From: Mycolicibacterium sp. TUM20985
GTDB taxonomy: Bacteria > Actinomycetota > Actinomycetes > Mycobacteriales > Mycobacteriaceae
Length of the DNA stretch: 64,000 nt
Assembly: GCF_030295745.1 (NCBI RefSeq)
Contig: NZ_AP027291.1
Coordinates: 1,178,001 to 1,242,000, forward strand
Reading direction: 5' to 3'
Below, in pieces: positions 55,125-63,953 of the stretch. Below the pieces are notes generated by a model. That model was given only the letters and a program-made list of their open reading frames with translations, was not told where the DNA came from and made no database searches. Position numbers and translations under genes: made by a program. Every line of letters starts with the position of its first letter. The first letter of the stretch is position 1.

Positions 55125-55840
55125 AAGGGGTTCGGCAGCAGGTAGGTCTGCATTGCCGAACCGCCTTCGAGGTCGGACGGCTGGTCGCCGAGGTTCGCAA
55201 TGATGGCGTACCCCTGCGCCTCCAGTTCCGCACGCCGGGGTGCCTTGAAGTCAGCCGCTGAATCGAAGTGTGCGCCAACGGGTTCCATGATGAGCTGACG
55301 GTAGCCCGTGTACCCGACGTCGGTTAGGTTGCGCTCGGTGGCAGCCCGCTGCGACTCGTCGCGGCCCGTGATGAAGAAGACCGCGGCGCCGCTGTCCCTG
55401 GCGGCGCTGAACACGTCCAACGTCGGGGGGATGACCGTCGACCGCGCGGCGAGATCCCATGCCCGCCAGCCGCACGGCCCGGCGGGAAGCGTGACGCACG
55501 GACCGTCGATCACGCGTCCGAAGTCGTTGGCGCGGATCGCTTCCCAGTTCGAGAGCGCCGTCTCGTCGATGTCGAAGACGACGGCGGGCCGGTCGACGCG
55601 CGGCGCCTCCTCGACGATCCAGGTGACCGCAGGCGCGGTGGCGATCCGTAGATCCGTCAGGTAGGCGCCGCCGTCGAAGTAGTCGATGGCCTGGAACTTC
55701 AGGTCGCCGATGTTCGGTGGCTGCACCGGTGCGGGAACGATTGGCACGGGCGGGGCGGGGGGTTCGGCGAACGCCGCGGGCGGCGCGCACACCAGCAGGG
55801 CGGCGGTGCAGAGCGAGGCCAGCGCGGAGCGTCCGATCAC
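55109..55840 (-). CDS. Exported HAD-type acid phosphatase (class B-like)
   Basis: A 243-aa protein: leader ASLCTAALLVCAPPAAFA, then a HAD fold with nucleophile motif VVFDIDETALSNW, motif II FFITGRDES and motif IV NLGDQPSDLEG. It cleaves phosphomonoesters outside the membrane. GTG at 55840 lies 7 bases after TAGGGT, so it is probably leaderless; the longer reading to 56260 is antisense to the patatin gene. Confidence 0.85.
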   Translation of the reverse strand: MIGRSALASLCTAALLVCAPPAAFAEPPAPPVPIVPAPVQPPNIGDLKFQAIDYFDGGAYLTDLRIATAPAVTWIVEEAPRVDRPAVVFDIDETALSNWEAIRANDFGRVIDGPCVTLPAGPCGWRAWDLAARSTVIPPTLDVFSAARDSGAAVFFITGRDESQRAATERNLTDVGYTGYRQLIMEPVGAHFDSAADFKAPRRAELEAQGYAIIANLGDQPSDLEGGSAMQTYLLPNPFYRIP

Positions 55841-55873
55841 GTCGTGAACCCTACGGTGGCACACTCGGGTGCC

Positions 55874-56728
55874 GTGACGAAACGTGGACTGGTTCTGGCC
55901 GGTGGGGGACTCGCAGGCATCGCGTGGGAGACGGGCATCCTGCGCGGCATCGCGGACGAGGCGCCCGACGCCGCCCGTGCGCTGCTGGACGCCGACGTGC
56001 TGCTCGGCACGTCGGCCGGTTCGACGGTGGCCGCGCAGATCGGCAGCGGTACCGACCTCGACGCGCTCTTCGCCGCGCAGATCGCCCCCGACACCCACGA
56101 GATCGACCCCGGAAAGAGCATCGACGACATCACCGAACTGTTCCTGACGGCGGTCCTGACACCGGGTCTCACGACGCAGGACAAGCTGCGGCACATCGGC
56201 GCCATCGCCGTGGCCACCGAGACGGTCGCCGAAGCGGTGCGCCGTGCCGTCATTGGTCATCGGCTGCCCTCGCGCGAGTGGCCCGAGCGGATACTTCGGG
56301 TGACGGCCATCGACGTCGACACCGGCGAATCATTGGTCATCGACCGCGGTTCGGGCATCGCCATGGTCGACGCCGTGGCGGCCAGCTGCGCGGTACCCGG
56401 AGCCTGGCCGCCAGTGACCGTCGGCGACCGGCGCCTCATGGACGGCGGTGTCGGTAGCAGCGTGAACATGTCGGCGGCGTCGGACTGCGATGCCGTCGTC
56501 GTACTGGTGCCGTCGAGCGCGACGACGCCGTCACCGTTCGGCAGTGGCGCGCCGGACGAGATCGCCGCCTTTCCCGGCGAGGCCCTGGCCGTCTTCGCCG
56601 ACGACGAGGCGATCAGCGCGTTCGGCCCGAACCCCCTCGACCCGGCGTGCCGGATCCCGTCGGCGAATGCTGGTCGCGCACAGGGACGTCGGGAGGCTGC
56701 CCGGATCGCCCGCTTCCTAGGCGTGTGA
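55874..56728 (+). CDS. Patatin-like phospholipase (Rv1062-like)
   Basis: A 284-aa patatin: Gly-rich oxyanion loop GLVLAGGGLAGIAWETG, nucleophile Ser in LLGTSAGSTVAAQI and Asp of the dyad in LMDGGVGSSVN. GTG at 55874 is used; another GTG at 55844 is possible. It ends by a 12-bp overlap with the convergent second patatin, as in Rv1062/Rv1063c. Confidence 0.87.
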   Translation: MTKRGLVLAGGGLAGIAWETGILRGIADEAPDAARALLDADVLLGTSAGSTVAAQIGSGTDLDALFAAQIAPDTHEIDPGKSIDDITELFLTAVLTPGLTTQDKLRHIGAIAVATETVAEAVRRAVIGHRLPSREWPERILRVTAIDVDTGESLVIDRGSGIAMVDAVAASCAVPGAWPPVTVGDRRLMDGGVGSSVNMSAASDCDAVVVLVPSSATTPSPFGSGAPDEIAAFPGEALAVFADDEAISAFGPNPLDPACRIPSANAGRAQGRREAARIARFLGV

Positions 56729-57685
56729 GGTGCGCGGCACCAGCGTGTCGAGTGCGGCGGCGGCCAGTTCCTGGCCGATGTCGATGACCACTTCGGCGCG
56801 ATGGAATTCCAGGCTCCTGGCCGCGGTGCGGGGCACCTCGATGAGGAGGTCCGGCGGATGCGCCGCGAGAGTGTGGCGCATCAGGGCGGACTGCGCGATG
56901 TCGATGGCGCGGTTCAATACCTCGAAGCCGCCAAGCTTGGGCACCGACGATTCGGTGTGATCGTCGTGGTCGTCGGTCTCCACGCCGTCGTTGGCGAAGC
57001 GGCTGAGCACCGTCTTGGCCGCGGGGGTGTCCAGCAGCATGCGGGCAGTGCTCGTGTCGAGCAAAGCTGTTGTGCTGCGCCACATTCGGTTGAGGAGCTC
57101 GGTCGTCTGCCCCGGCTCGGCCGCGATCCGGGCGCGGTTCGGGTCGTCACCGTTCAGGCTCACGGCGATGATGAGGTCGGCGTTGACCGCGGCGAGCGGA
57201 GCCATCGGCAGCGGATCCAGGATCCCGCCGTCGGCGAGCAGCCGGCCGTCGAGAACGTAGGGCTTGATGACACCGGGGATCGCGATCGATGCGCGGATCG
57301 CGGCATCGAGCTGGCCGCGCTGCAGCCATACCGATTTGCCAGCGATCAGGTCGGTGCTCACCGCCGTGTACGGGATCGGCAGATCCTCGATGAGGGCTGC
57401 GCCCAGGATGTCCCGGACCGCGTCGAGGATCTTCTCCGCGCGCAGCACGCCCGCGGACGTCAGTGAGGGGTCGAGCAGACGCAAGACCGCCCGTTGCGTC
57501 AGCGAGGTTGCCCAGGCGGTGTATTCGTCGAGCTTGCCCGCCGCCTCCAGCCCACCGACGAGCGCTCCCATGGACGACCCGGAGATGCCAACGATCTCGT
57601 GTCCGCGGTCGTGCAGCTCGTTGATGACCCCGATGTGCGCGTAGCCCCGCGCGCCACCACTACCGAGACACAGCGCCACTCGCAT
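56717..57685 (-). CDS. Patatin-like phospholipase (Rv1063c-like, RssA type)
   Basis: A 322-aa patatin: CLGSGGARGYAHIGVI, nucleophile in GISGSSMGALVGGLEA and Asp in LLADGGILDPLPM. A C-terminal extension carries an acidic DDHDDH patch. ATG at 57685 is chosen; an ATG at 57739 would overlap the start of the next gene. Hydrolyses lipid acyl esters; physiological substrate unknown. Confidence 0.87.
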   Translation of the reverse strand: MRVALCLGSGGARGYAHIGVINELHDRGHEIVGISGSSMGALVGGLEAAGKLDEYTAWATSLTQRAVLRLLDPSLTSAGVLRAEKILDAVRDILGAALIEDLPIPYTAVSTDLIAGKSVWLQRGQLDAAIRASIAIPGVIKPYVLDGRLLADGGILDPLPMAPLAAVNADLIIAVSLNGDDPNRARIAAEPGQTTELLNRMWRSTTALLDTSTARMLLDTPAAKTVLSRFANDGVETDDHDDHTESSVPKLGGFEVLNRAIDIAQSALMRHTLAAHPPDLLIEVPRTAARSLEFHRAEVVIDIGQELAAAALDTLVPRTSHA

Positions 57686-57737
57686 GAACTCATCATCGTC
57701 TGATTGAGTCGGTACCGAAGCGGCAACTCTGGTCGAC

Positions 57738-58103
57738 ATGTTGGGAAAACTTCGTTCGGTCGTCCTCGACACCCGGGAGCCACGCCGACTGGCGGACTTC
57801 TACGCTGACCTGCTCGGGGGCGACGTCGCCTCGGAGGACGACGATTCGTGGGTGGTGCTCACCGAGCCGACAGGCAGCCGACTGGCGTTTCAGCTGTCAC
57901 CGGAGCACCAGCCGCCGCAGTTCCCCGATCCGCGTGGATCACAGCAATTCCATGTGGACGTCGAGGTGGACGATATCGACGACGCGGAGCCAAAGGTCTT
58001 GGCGATGGGCGCAACCCGGGTTACCGACGCGGTCGTCGAAGGCGAGTTCCGTGTGTACCGAGACCCGGCAGGTCATCCGTTCTGCCTGGTATGGACCAAC
58101 TAG
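57738..58103 (+). CDS. Glyoxalase/VOC-fold protein
   Basis: A 121-aa single-module VOC protein (VVLDTREPRRLADFYADLLGG; EFRVYRDPAGHPFCLVW). Metal ligands may include His in FHVDVEV and a C-terminal Glu/His. Substrate unknown. It is convergent with a small membrane protein. Confidence 0.8.
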   Translation: MLGKLRSVVLDTREPRRLADFYADLLGGDVASEDDDSWVVLTEPTGSRLAFQLSPEHQPPQFPDPRGSQQFHVDVEVDDIDDAEPKVLAMGATRVTDAVVEGEFRVYRDPAGHPFCLVWTN

Positions 58104-58105
58104 GG

Positions 58106-58330
58106 TTAGCAGCCCACCCTGGCGAAGAAGGCGCCGGCGACGAGGGCGACGATCATCGCCACCTGCCACTGGCCGCTGGAGAGCGCGACGACGACGCCCA
58201 TGATGGCGCCGACCGCGATGATGAACAGGAGAATGCCCAGCATCAAGCGCATGCCGTTGATCGAGCCGTGGGCCGCAGTCGGCATGGCCGTCCGCGGCTG
58301 ACTCAATTCGGCGTTGTCTCGACCGATCAT
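58106..58330 (-). CDS. Small membrane protein, unknown function
   Basis: A 74-aa protein with two adjacent hydrophobic spans: LMLGILLFIIAVGAIMGVVV and VAMIVALVAGAFFARVG. The N-terminal 25 residues are polar. ATG at 58330 has GGAGGGTCA upstream. A CRP-like site lies 41 bp before it. Confidence 0.7.
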   Translation of the reverse strand: MIGRDNAELSQPRTAMPTAAHGSINGMRLMLGILLFIIAVGAIMGVVVALSSGQWQVAMIVALVAGAFFARVGC

Positions 58331-58370
58331 TGACCCTCCAAGGTGATGAGGGACACATAGTACCTAACTT

Positions 58371-58386
58371 TGTGATCTAAACCACA
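58371..58386. promoter_or_regulatory. CRP-like site (one mismatch)
   Basis: TGTGA-TCTAAA-CCACA differs by one base from TGTGA-N6-TCACA. It lies between the membrane protein gene and the frameshifted gene at 58404. Confidence 0.4.
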
Positions 58387-58403
58387 ACATGTAGACGCGC
58401 TAA

Positions 58404-58674
58404 TTGTTTGTGCGCCACAAGGTTCGAGGTTTGCAATCGGCCAGCCTCGTTGCATTGACACCCACCGACGACGGCGACTGGGAGATCGGCCCGGTCCCCT
58501 GCCGACGTTCCGTCCCCGAAGGTCATTCGCGCCGTTCGCAAGTGGGCAGCCGACGGGATCGTCCCTGCGACCAGCCGGGTTTTCGGCGCGTTCGACGAAG
58601 CGCTCGCTCGCGCCCGACGTTGGATTGCCGAGTCGGAGAGCCCGCCCGGCGGTGTTTCCGACACCCGTGATTAA
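58404..58674 (+). pseudogene. Frameshifted short gene
   Basis: Two frames together give a plausible small protein. The first frame reads VRHKVRGLQSASLVALTPTD and WEIGPVP. The frame one base further continues as DVPSPKVIRAVRKWAADG, then GIVPATSRVFGAFDEAL and ARARRWIAESE to TAA at 58672. The break falls in the CCCC run at 58496-58499; one C fewer restores GPVPADVPSPK. It is either a pseudogene or a homopolymer sequencing error. Function not recognised. Confidence 0.5.
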
Positions 58675-58681
58675 AAGCGCG

Positions 58682-59116
58682 TCAGCCGCACAGATCGTCC
58701 GCGGCGGCCTCCGCGGCGACGATGACCGCCGACTGCCGTGCGGGGCTCAGCCGTGACCAGGGCGCGTCGAACGTGCCGGGCCCGGAGGCGTCGGACTTCT
58801 GCACACTCTCCAAGTACGGCTCGAACTGCGTCTTCTGGTCGCCGCCGCGCTCCTGCATCCACACCTTCGCAGCGTGGCAGGCCTGGAAGTACTCGTCCTC
58901 GGTCGATTCCGCAGGGGTGCCGACCGCCGTGGTGACACCGTTCGGGGATACCCCGACGGCGCCCGGTTGCGCCGTGTGGGTCTGCAGGGTCGTCGTGGTC
59001 GGCGTCACCACGCTGGACGCCGACGACGAGGGAGGAGCCGCGCCGTCGGATCCGGAGGAGCAGCCGGCCAGGAGGGCTGCCACGGCGGCTGCGGTGACGA
59101 TCGGGTAGCTGCGCAT
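58682..59116 (-). CDS. lpqV: Lipoprotein LpqV
   Basis: A 144-aa lipoprotein with lipobox ALLAGCSS. After a Ser/Thr-rich linker the conserved part GVSPNGVTTAVGTPAESTED, YFQACHAAKVWMQERGG, PWSRLSPARQSAVIVAA and final DDLCG matches M. tuberculosis LpqV (Rv1064c). One disulfide (HAC ... LCG) is likely. Function unknown. Confidence 0.88.
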   Translation of the reverse strand: MRSYPIVTAAAVAALLAGCSSGSDGAAPPSSSASSVVTPTTTTLQTHTAQPGAVGVSPNGVTTAVGTPAESTEDEYFQACHAAKVWMQERGGDQKTQFEPYLESVQKSDASGPGTFDAPWSRLSPARQSAVIVAAEAAADDLCG

Positions 59117-59237
59117 GCCGCCAATCTATGCAACACTCGCCACTGTGTTGGAGCGGACCATCTATCGGGAGTGTTGTCGGGCTTGATGCCCGCCCCCTGA
59201 TCGATCCCTCATCTAGGTTGCCCTGGAGTCCGTTCAC

Positions 59238-59765
59238 ATGTCCCTCGCACTTCCCTCCGTCGTCGCACCCACCCAACTCCGCGTTGCCGACCTGCTGCAG
59301 GCCACCGACGTCGCCGCCGATCACGTGCTATCTGGTCGCTACGACCACGTGCTGCCCGCCGGCGGCCCACCCTCCGATGAACGCTGGTACACCCGGTTGC
59401 ACGGCGACGACGAGCTCGACGTCTGGCTCATCAGCTGGGTGCCCGAGCGGTCCACCGAACTGCACGATCACGGCGGATCACTGGGTGCGCTCACCGTTGT
59501 ATCGGGCGCCCTGATCGAAACCCGTTGGGACGGTGGGGCGTTGCGTGAACGTAGGCTCGCGGCTGGTGATCAGGCCGGCTTCCCGCTCGGCTGGGTCCAC
59601 GACGTGGTGTGGGCGCCGTCGAAGCCCGTGTGCGGGCACGCGCCTACCCTGAGTGTGCATGCGTACTCGCCGCCGTTGACCGCGATGTCGTACTACGAGG
59701 TCACCGAACGAAACACGCTGCGCCGTGACCGGACCGAGCTGACCGACAAGCCCGAGGGGGACTGA
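59238..59765 (+). CDS. Cysteine-dioxygenase-family cupin (Rv1065-like)
   Basis: A 175-aa cupin: Fe ligands in STELHDHGGSLGAL (His-x-His) and the third His in TLSVHAYSPPL. DVWLISWVPE and YYEVTERNTL match the family. It would oxidise cysteine or a related thiol to the sulfinate. Its stop overlaps the rhodanese start (ATG at 59765 next to TGA). Confidence 0.85.
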   Translation: MSLALPSVVAPTQLRVADLLQATDVAADHVLSGRYDHVLPAGGPPSDERWYTRLHGDDELDVWLISWVPERSTELHDHGGSLGALTVVSGALIETRWDGGALRERRLAAGDQAGFPLGWVHDVVWAPSKPVCGHAPTLSVHAYSPPLTAMSYYEVTERNTLRRDRTELTDKPEGD

Positions 59766-60166
59766 TGGCAAGCCGCATCGACGCCGCCCTCGAGTCCGCG
59801 CGCGCCAAGTTGACGCGGATCGAGGCCGGTGACGTACCCGCCGCACTGGCCCGGGGAGCGCTGCTCGTCGACATCCGCCCCGCCGCGCAGCGGGCCGCCG
59901 AGGGCGAGGTCGACAGCGCGCTGGTGATCGAACGCAATGTTCTTGAATGGCGTCTCGACCCCACCAGCGACGCCCGGCTGCCGCAGGCCGACGACGACGT
60001 GGAGTGGTTGGTCCTCTGCTCCGAGGGCTACACCTCGAGCCTGGCCGCGGCGGCGCTCGTCGATCTGGGCCTGCACAAGGCCACCGACGTGGTCGGCGGT
60101 TATCAGGCCCTGCGCTCGACGGGAGTGCTCGACCGCCTACTCGTCGGAACGCAGCAGCGGCCGTAG
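59765..60166 (+). CDS. Rhodanese-like protein (Rv1066-like)
   Basis: A 133-aa single rhodanese domain: LLVDIRPAAQRAAEGEVDSA and the active loop VLCSEGYTSSLAAAAL with catalytic Cys. It moves sulfane sulfur. Coupled to the cysteine dioxygenase, suggesting a thiol-oxidation unit. The last 30 bp overlap the convergent hydrolase gene. Confidence 0.87.
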   Translation: MASRIDAALESARAKLTRIEAGDVPAALARGALLVDIRPAAQRAAEGEVDSALVIERNVLEWRLDPTSDARLPQADDDVEWLVLCSEGYTSSLAAAALVDLGLHKATDVVGGYQALRSTGVLDRLLVGTQQRP

Positions 60167-61843
60167 CTTCTCTGTCTTCGCGGGTGTCCAACCGGGGGGC
60201 TGCATGATCGCCGCCCACGCATTCGCCACGTCCCGCACGTACACGTGGCCGTGGCCATCGGGGACGTCGACGGCGACCGCCATGTCGGCCGACACCTGCA
60301 GGAAGGTCACGACCGGAATCCACTCCATCTCCGGCGATACGTCATAGCCGCGGGGTTCGCGCAGCCAGTCCGGTTTGGCGAACAACAGATCGGGATTCCA
60401 CCACGCGATCGGATCGGAGGCGTGCTGCAGATACACCACCCGCGGCTCCCCCCAGGGGTCGGCCGGTCGGCCGAGATCGTCTGCCTTGGCGGCGAACCGG
60501 ACGTTCTCACCCTTGTCGTAGATGGGCAGCCACTCGGGTGAACCTGCGTCGCGGTTGCGGGTGAGTTCGGTCCAGATCGTGTTGTTGAAGGTCGGACCGG
60601 AGAACAGCGCGCCGTCGGTCCTGGCGATGAGGTTGTTGAGGGACAGGAACGGCGCCTCGCCACCGAAGGACCCCAGACTCTCGCCGAACACCACCAGCTT
60701 CGGACGCCTGGCCTCGGGCATCGTGCGGACCAGCGAGTCGACCGCTTCGAAGAGGGCCTGGCTGGCTTGGCGGGCGTTCTCCTTGTCGACCAGGAACGAC
60801 AACCAACTCGGAAGGAACGAGTACTGCATCGACACGATCGACGTGTTGCCGTTGTACATGTATTCGAGTGACGACGCCTCGGCCTCGTTGATCCAGCCGG
60901 TCCCCGTCGTGTTGGCCACCGCGACCACCGCGCGGTCGAGACCCCCGGTGCGCAACAACTCTCGGGCGGCGAGCTCGGCGGTCGCCTTGAAGCCGTTGGC
61001 GGAGTTCAACCCCGCGTAGGCGCGGATCGGCTCGGTCGCGGGGGCGCCGTTGAACGTCGTCAGGTCGTCCACCGACGGACCGCCGGCGATGAAGACGCGA
61101 CCCTGGTGGCCGAGCGACGACCAGGTGACCAGCGATTCGGGACCACCGGAGCGCAACGTCGTGCTCGGCGCGGCGAAGTCCGGATCCTCCTCGTTGTTGA
61201 CCGACTCGAAGGTGTTGTTCAGCGTGCTCATCAACGCCCGTACCACGATGCCATTGAGGAGCGCAATGCTCAGGACGAGCAGGAGCGTGACGACGACGAC
61301 AGCCGAGACTCGTGGTGGCGCAACGCGATTAAGTTGGCGGACCAGGAACCGCACCAGCTTGCCGACCAGTTGGCCGAGCTCGACGAAGACGAACAGGAAG
61401 ACGATCGCCAATACCGCGGTCAGCGGGTGGTCCCAGAAGTCCAGTCGTGGCACGCCCATGAAGTCGCGAACGTCGTCCTGCCAGACGTGGAACGAGATGA
61501 TGGCCAGCGTCTGCCCGATGACGCCGACCACGACCAGCGAGATCCACGCCCACCGCGGGGCCGGGGGAGTGGAGTCTTTCGACCTCATGTACCGGACCAG
61601 CCACACACTGAAAACGCCGATGCCGTAACCGATCGCACCTGCGGCGCCACTCACCAGGCCCTGGAACAGCGGACCGCGGGGGAGCAGCGACGGAGTCAAG
61701 GACAGCCAGACGAACACCAGGCCCAGCGCGGTGCCGAAGAACGTGTAGTGGCGCAGCCACCAGTCCGGCTTCGCCGGAGGTGGCGCAGCGTCCGGCGCGG
61801 CAGCCGGTTCCGGTTCGCCGACCTTGGTCTCCGTGTCTGTCAC
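60137..61843 (-). CDS. Membrane alpha/beta-hydrolase (Rv1069c-like)
   Basis: A 568-aa protein. The N-terminal half has about four to five spans (TFFGTALGLVFVWLSLTPSL; WISLVVVGVIGQTLAIIS; AVLAIVFLFVFVELGQLV; SAVVVVTLLLVLSIALLNG). The C-terminal hydrolase has the nucleophile elbow LVVFGESLGSFGGEAP and His in DGHGHVYVRDV. Function unknown. GTG at 61843 lies 6 bases after TAAAGT, so it is probably leaderless. Confidence 0.85.
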   Translation of the reverse strand: MTDTETKVGEPEPAAAPDAAPPPAKPDWWLRHYTFFGTALGLVFVWLSLTPSLLPRGPLFQGLVSGAAGAIGYGIGVFSVWLVRYMRSKDSTPPAPRWAWISLVVVGVIGQTLAIISFHVWQDDVRDFMGVPRLDFWDHPLTAVLAIVFLFVFVELGQLVGKLVRFLVRQLNRVAPPRVSAVVVVTLLLVLSIALLNGIVVRALMSTLNNTFESVNNEEDPDFAAPSTTLRSGGPESLVTWSSLGHQGRVFIAGGPSVDDLTTFNGAPATEPIRAYAGLNSANGFKATAELAARELLRTGGLDRAVVAVANTTGTGWINEAEASSLEYMYNGNTSIVSMQYSFLPSWLSFLVDKENARQASQALFEAVDSLVRTMPEARRPKLVVFGESLGSFGGEAPFLSLNNLIARTDGALFSGPTFNNTIWTELTRNRDAGSPEWLPIYDKGENVRFAAKADDLGRPADPWGEPRVVYLQHASDPIAWWNPDLLFAKPDWLREPRGYDVSPEMEWIPVVTFLQVSADMAVAVDVPDGHGHVYVRDVANAWAAIMQPPGWTPAKTEKLRPLLRSDE

Positions 61844-61852
61844 GAACGCACT

Positions 61853-62626
61853 TTAACGGTGCGTGAACCTCGGTGGGCGCTTCTCGGTGAAGGCCGCCAT
61901 GCCCTCGGTCTGATCGTCGGTGGCAAAGGCGGAGTGGAACAGCCGTCGTTCGTAGAGAAGACCTTCTGCGAGAGTCGATTCGAAGGCGCGATTGACGGCC
62001 TCCTTCGCCATCCGCGAGGCCGACAGCGACATTCCCGCGATGGTGGCCGCGGTGGCATTGACCTCGTCGAGGAGCGAGTCGGCGGGCACGACGCGGGACA
62101 CCAGGCCACTGCGATCGGCTTCCGCCGCGTCGATGGTCCGCCCGGTGAGGATGAGGTCCATCGCCTTCGCCTTGCCGATCGCGCGGGTGAGCCGCTGCGA
62201 ACCGCCCATCCCCGGCAGCACGCCGAGCTTGATCTCGGGCTGGCCGAACTTCGCAGTGTCGGCGGCGATCAGGATGTCGCACATCATCGCCAGCTCGCAG
62301 CCTCCGCCCAGCGCATAGCCCGCAACGGCCGCGATGGTCGGAGTGCGGGTGGCGGCGAACTTCGACCAGGTCGCGAAGAAGTCGGCCGCGAAGACGTCGG
62401 CGAATGACAGGTCGGCCATCTCCTTGATGTCGGCGCCCGCGGCGAAGGCCTTCTCGTTGCCGGTGACGATGATGGCGCCGATCTCGGGGTCGTTGTCGAA
62501 TTCAGCTGCTGCGCTGGTCAATTCGACCATCACCTGGCTGTTGAGGGCGTTCAGCGCCTTGGGCCGGTTCAAGGTGATGGTTCCGACGCGGCCCTCGCGC
62601 GTCACCAGGATGGTCTCGTATGTCAT
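61853..62626 (-). CDS. echA8: Enoyl-CoA hydratase EchA8
   Basis: A 257-aa crotonase: oxyanion residues in [14 protein letters not shown] and [18 protein letters not shown], catalytic Glu pair in [14 protein letters not shown]. Hydrates 2-enoyl-CoA in fatty-acid oxidation. ATG at 62626 follows AAGGAG. The sequence before it is one copy of a tandem duplication. Confidence 0.93.
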   Translation of the reverse strand: MTYETILVTREGRVGTITLNRPKALNALNSQVMVELTSAAAEFDNDPEIGAIIVTGNEKAFAAGADIKEMADLSFADVFAADFFATWSKFAATRTPTIAAVAGYALGGGCELAMMCDILIAADTAKFGQPEIKLGVLPGMGGSQRLTRAIGKAKAMDLILTGRTIDAAEADRSGLVSRVVPADSLLDEVNATAATIAGMSLSASRMAKEAVNRAFESTLAEGLLYERRLFHSAFATDDQTEGMAAFTEKRPPRFTHR

Positions 62627-62754
62627 TGCTCGACTCCTTCTCGTTCCGGTCCTCGCTCGTGCCTCGCTGCGATCCTCACTCGTTGTCGTCTTCGGGAAGT
62701 CATTGCTCGACTCCTTCTCGTTCCGGTCCTCGCTCGTTGTCGTCTTCGGGAAGT
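62623..62754. repeat. Imperfect tandem duplication across the echA9-echA8 junction
   Basis: Copy A (62623-62700, 78 bp) and copy B (62700-62754, 55 bp) share both ends; copy A has an extra 23 bp that includes the ancestral echA9 stop. Each copy ends with the echA8 ribosome site and ATGA. Confidence 0.85.
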
Positions 62755-63782
62755 TCTAGGTCGGGGTCGGCTGATCGGAAGTACGCCTCGACGGCGTCCG
62801 GTGAGCATGATTCCAGGGTGGCCGGCGACCACTTCGGATTGCGGTCCTTGTCGATGAGGAGGGCGCGGATGCCCTCCACAAGGTCATGCGACCGCAGGGC
62901 TCCGCACGCCGTGCGGAACTCCTGGCGCAGAACGTCGTTCAACGTGTCCAGGTGTGCCGCCCGCCGGACCGCCTCCAGCGTGACCGCCAGGGCGATGGGC
63001 GATCGGCCGGCGATGTGGTTCGCGGCATCGATGGCGGGCCCCGCGTCGTGCGCGCGCAGTGCGGCGAGGACGTCGACGACGGTCGCGCCCGCGTAGCATT
63101 CGTCGATCCAACCCTGCTGTGCCAGAAGAGGACTCGCGGGCGGCTCAATTCCGTGTGTCTGAAGCGCCGCCTCGACGCCGTGCTCGACGATGGCGTTCTC
63201 GAACGCGTCGAGTGCGTCGTGGGGGACGAAGTGGTCGGCGAAGCCCATCGCGATCGCGTCCGCTCCGGAGAACGGCGCGCCGGTTAGCGCGGCATGCAGG
63301 CCGAGCCGCCCCGGCGCACGGGACAGCAGGTAGGTGCCACCGACGTCGGGAATGAAGCCGATGCCGACCTCGGGCATCCCCATCTTGGTGGTGTCGGTGA
63401 CGACGCGGACGCGGCCGTGCGACGCGACTCCGACACCGCCACCCATCACGATGCCGTCCATGATCGCCACGTAGGGCTTGGGATAGGCGGCGATGTAGGC
63501 GTCGAGGACGTATTCGTCGTGCCAGAACGACCGCGCCTCGGAGCCGTCGCCCTTGGCGCTGTGGTAGATCGCGATGACGTCACCGCCTGCGCACAAGCCG
63601 CGTTCGCCCGCACCCGTCAGCAGAACAGTGCGCACCGAGTCGTCGTGAGCCCAGTTCCTGAGAGCCTTCTCAAGCTCGGTGACCATGTCGTGGGTCAGCG
63701 AATTGATGGCCTTCGGCCTGTTCAGAGTGATGCGGCCGACGCCGTTCTCGACATTTACTAGGATGTCCTCGTTTCCTGCCAC
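62700..63782 (-). CDS. echA9: Enoyl-CoA hydratase/3-hydroxyisobutyryl-CoA hydrolase EchA9
   Basis: A 360-aa crotonase of the hydrolase branch: [56 protein letters not shown] at 63782 lies 7 bases after TAGATT (minus strand 63795-63790), so it is probably leaderless; TTG at 63791 is less likely. The last ten residues [10 protein letters not shown] come from a duplicated echA8 leader read through after loss of the original stop. Confidence 0.92.
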   Translation of the reverse strand: MAGNEDILVNVENGVGRITLNRPKAINSLTHDMVTELEKALRNWAHDDSVRTVLLTGAGERGLCAGGDVIAIYHSAKGDGSEARSFWHDEYVLDAYIAAYPKPYVAIMDGIVMGGGVGVASHGRVRVVTDTTKMGMPEVGIGFIPDVGGTYLLSRAPGRLGLHAALTGAPFSGADAIAMGFADHFVPHDALDAFENAIVEHGVEAALQTHGIEPPASPLLAQQGWIDECYAGATVVDVLAALRAHDAGPAIDAANHIAGRSPIALAVTLEAVRRAAHLDTLNDVLRQEFRTACGALRSHDLVEGIRALLIDKDRNPKWSPATLESCSPDAVEAYFRSADPDLELPEDDNERGPEREGVEQ

Positions 63783-63953
63783 GGCTTGCAATCTAGATCG
63801 TCGCCCCAGGGGTAGGCGACACGGGTAACCTTTCTCAACGAGTTCACAGTTTCAGTGATGAGGCCGGGAACCGGTCCGCGTCGCCGCACGTTGACTCATT
63901 GTTCGTCAATGTTCGTCACCAGACGAGCCTTTAGCACACGAGAGGAACCGACG

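Noticed and set aside
63900..63918. TGTTCGTCA pair as a regulator site before the Bax-inhibitor-like gene
   Set aside because: Only two 9-bp copies with 10-bp period and no known motif; too weak to list as a site.
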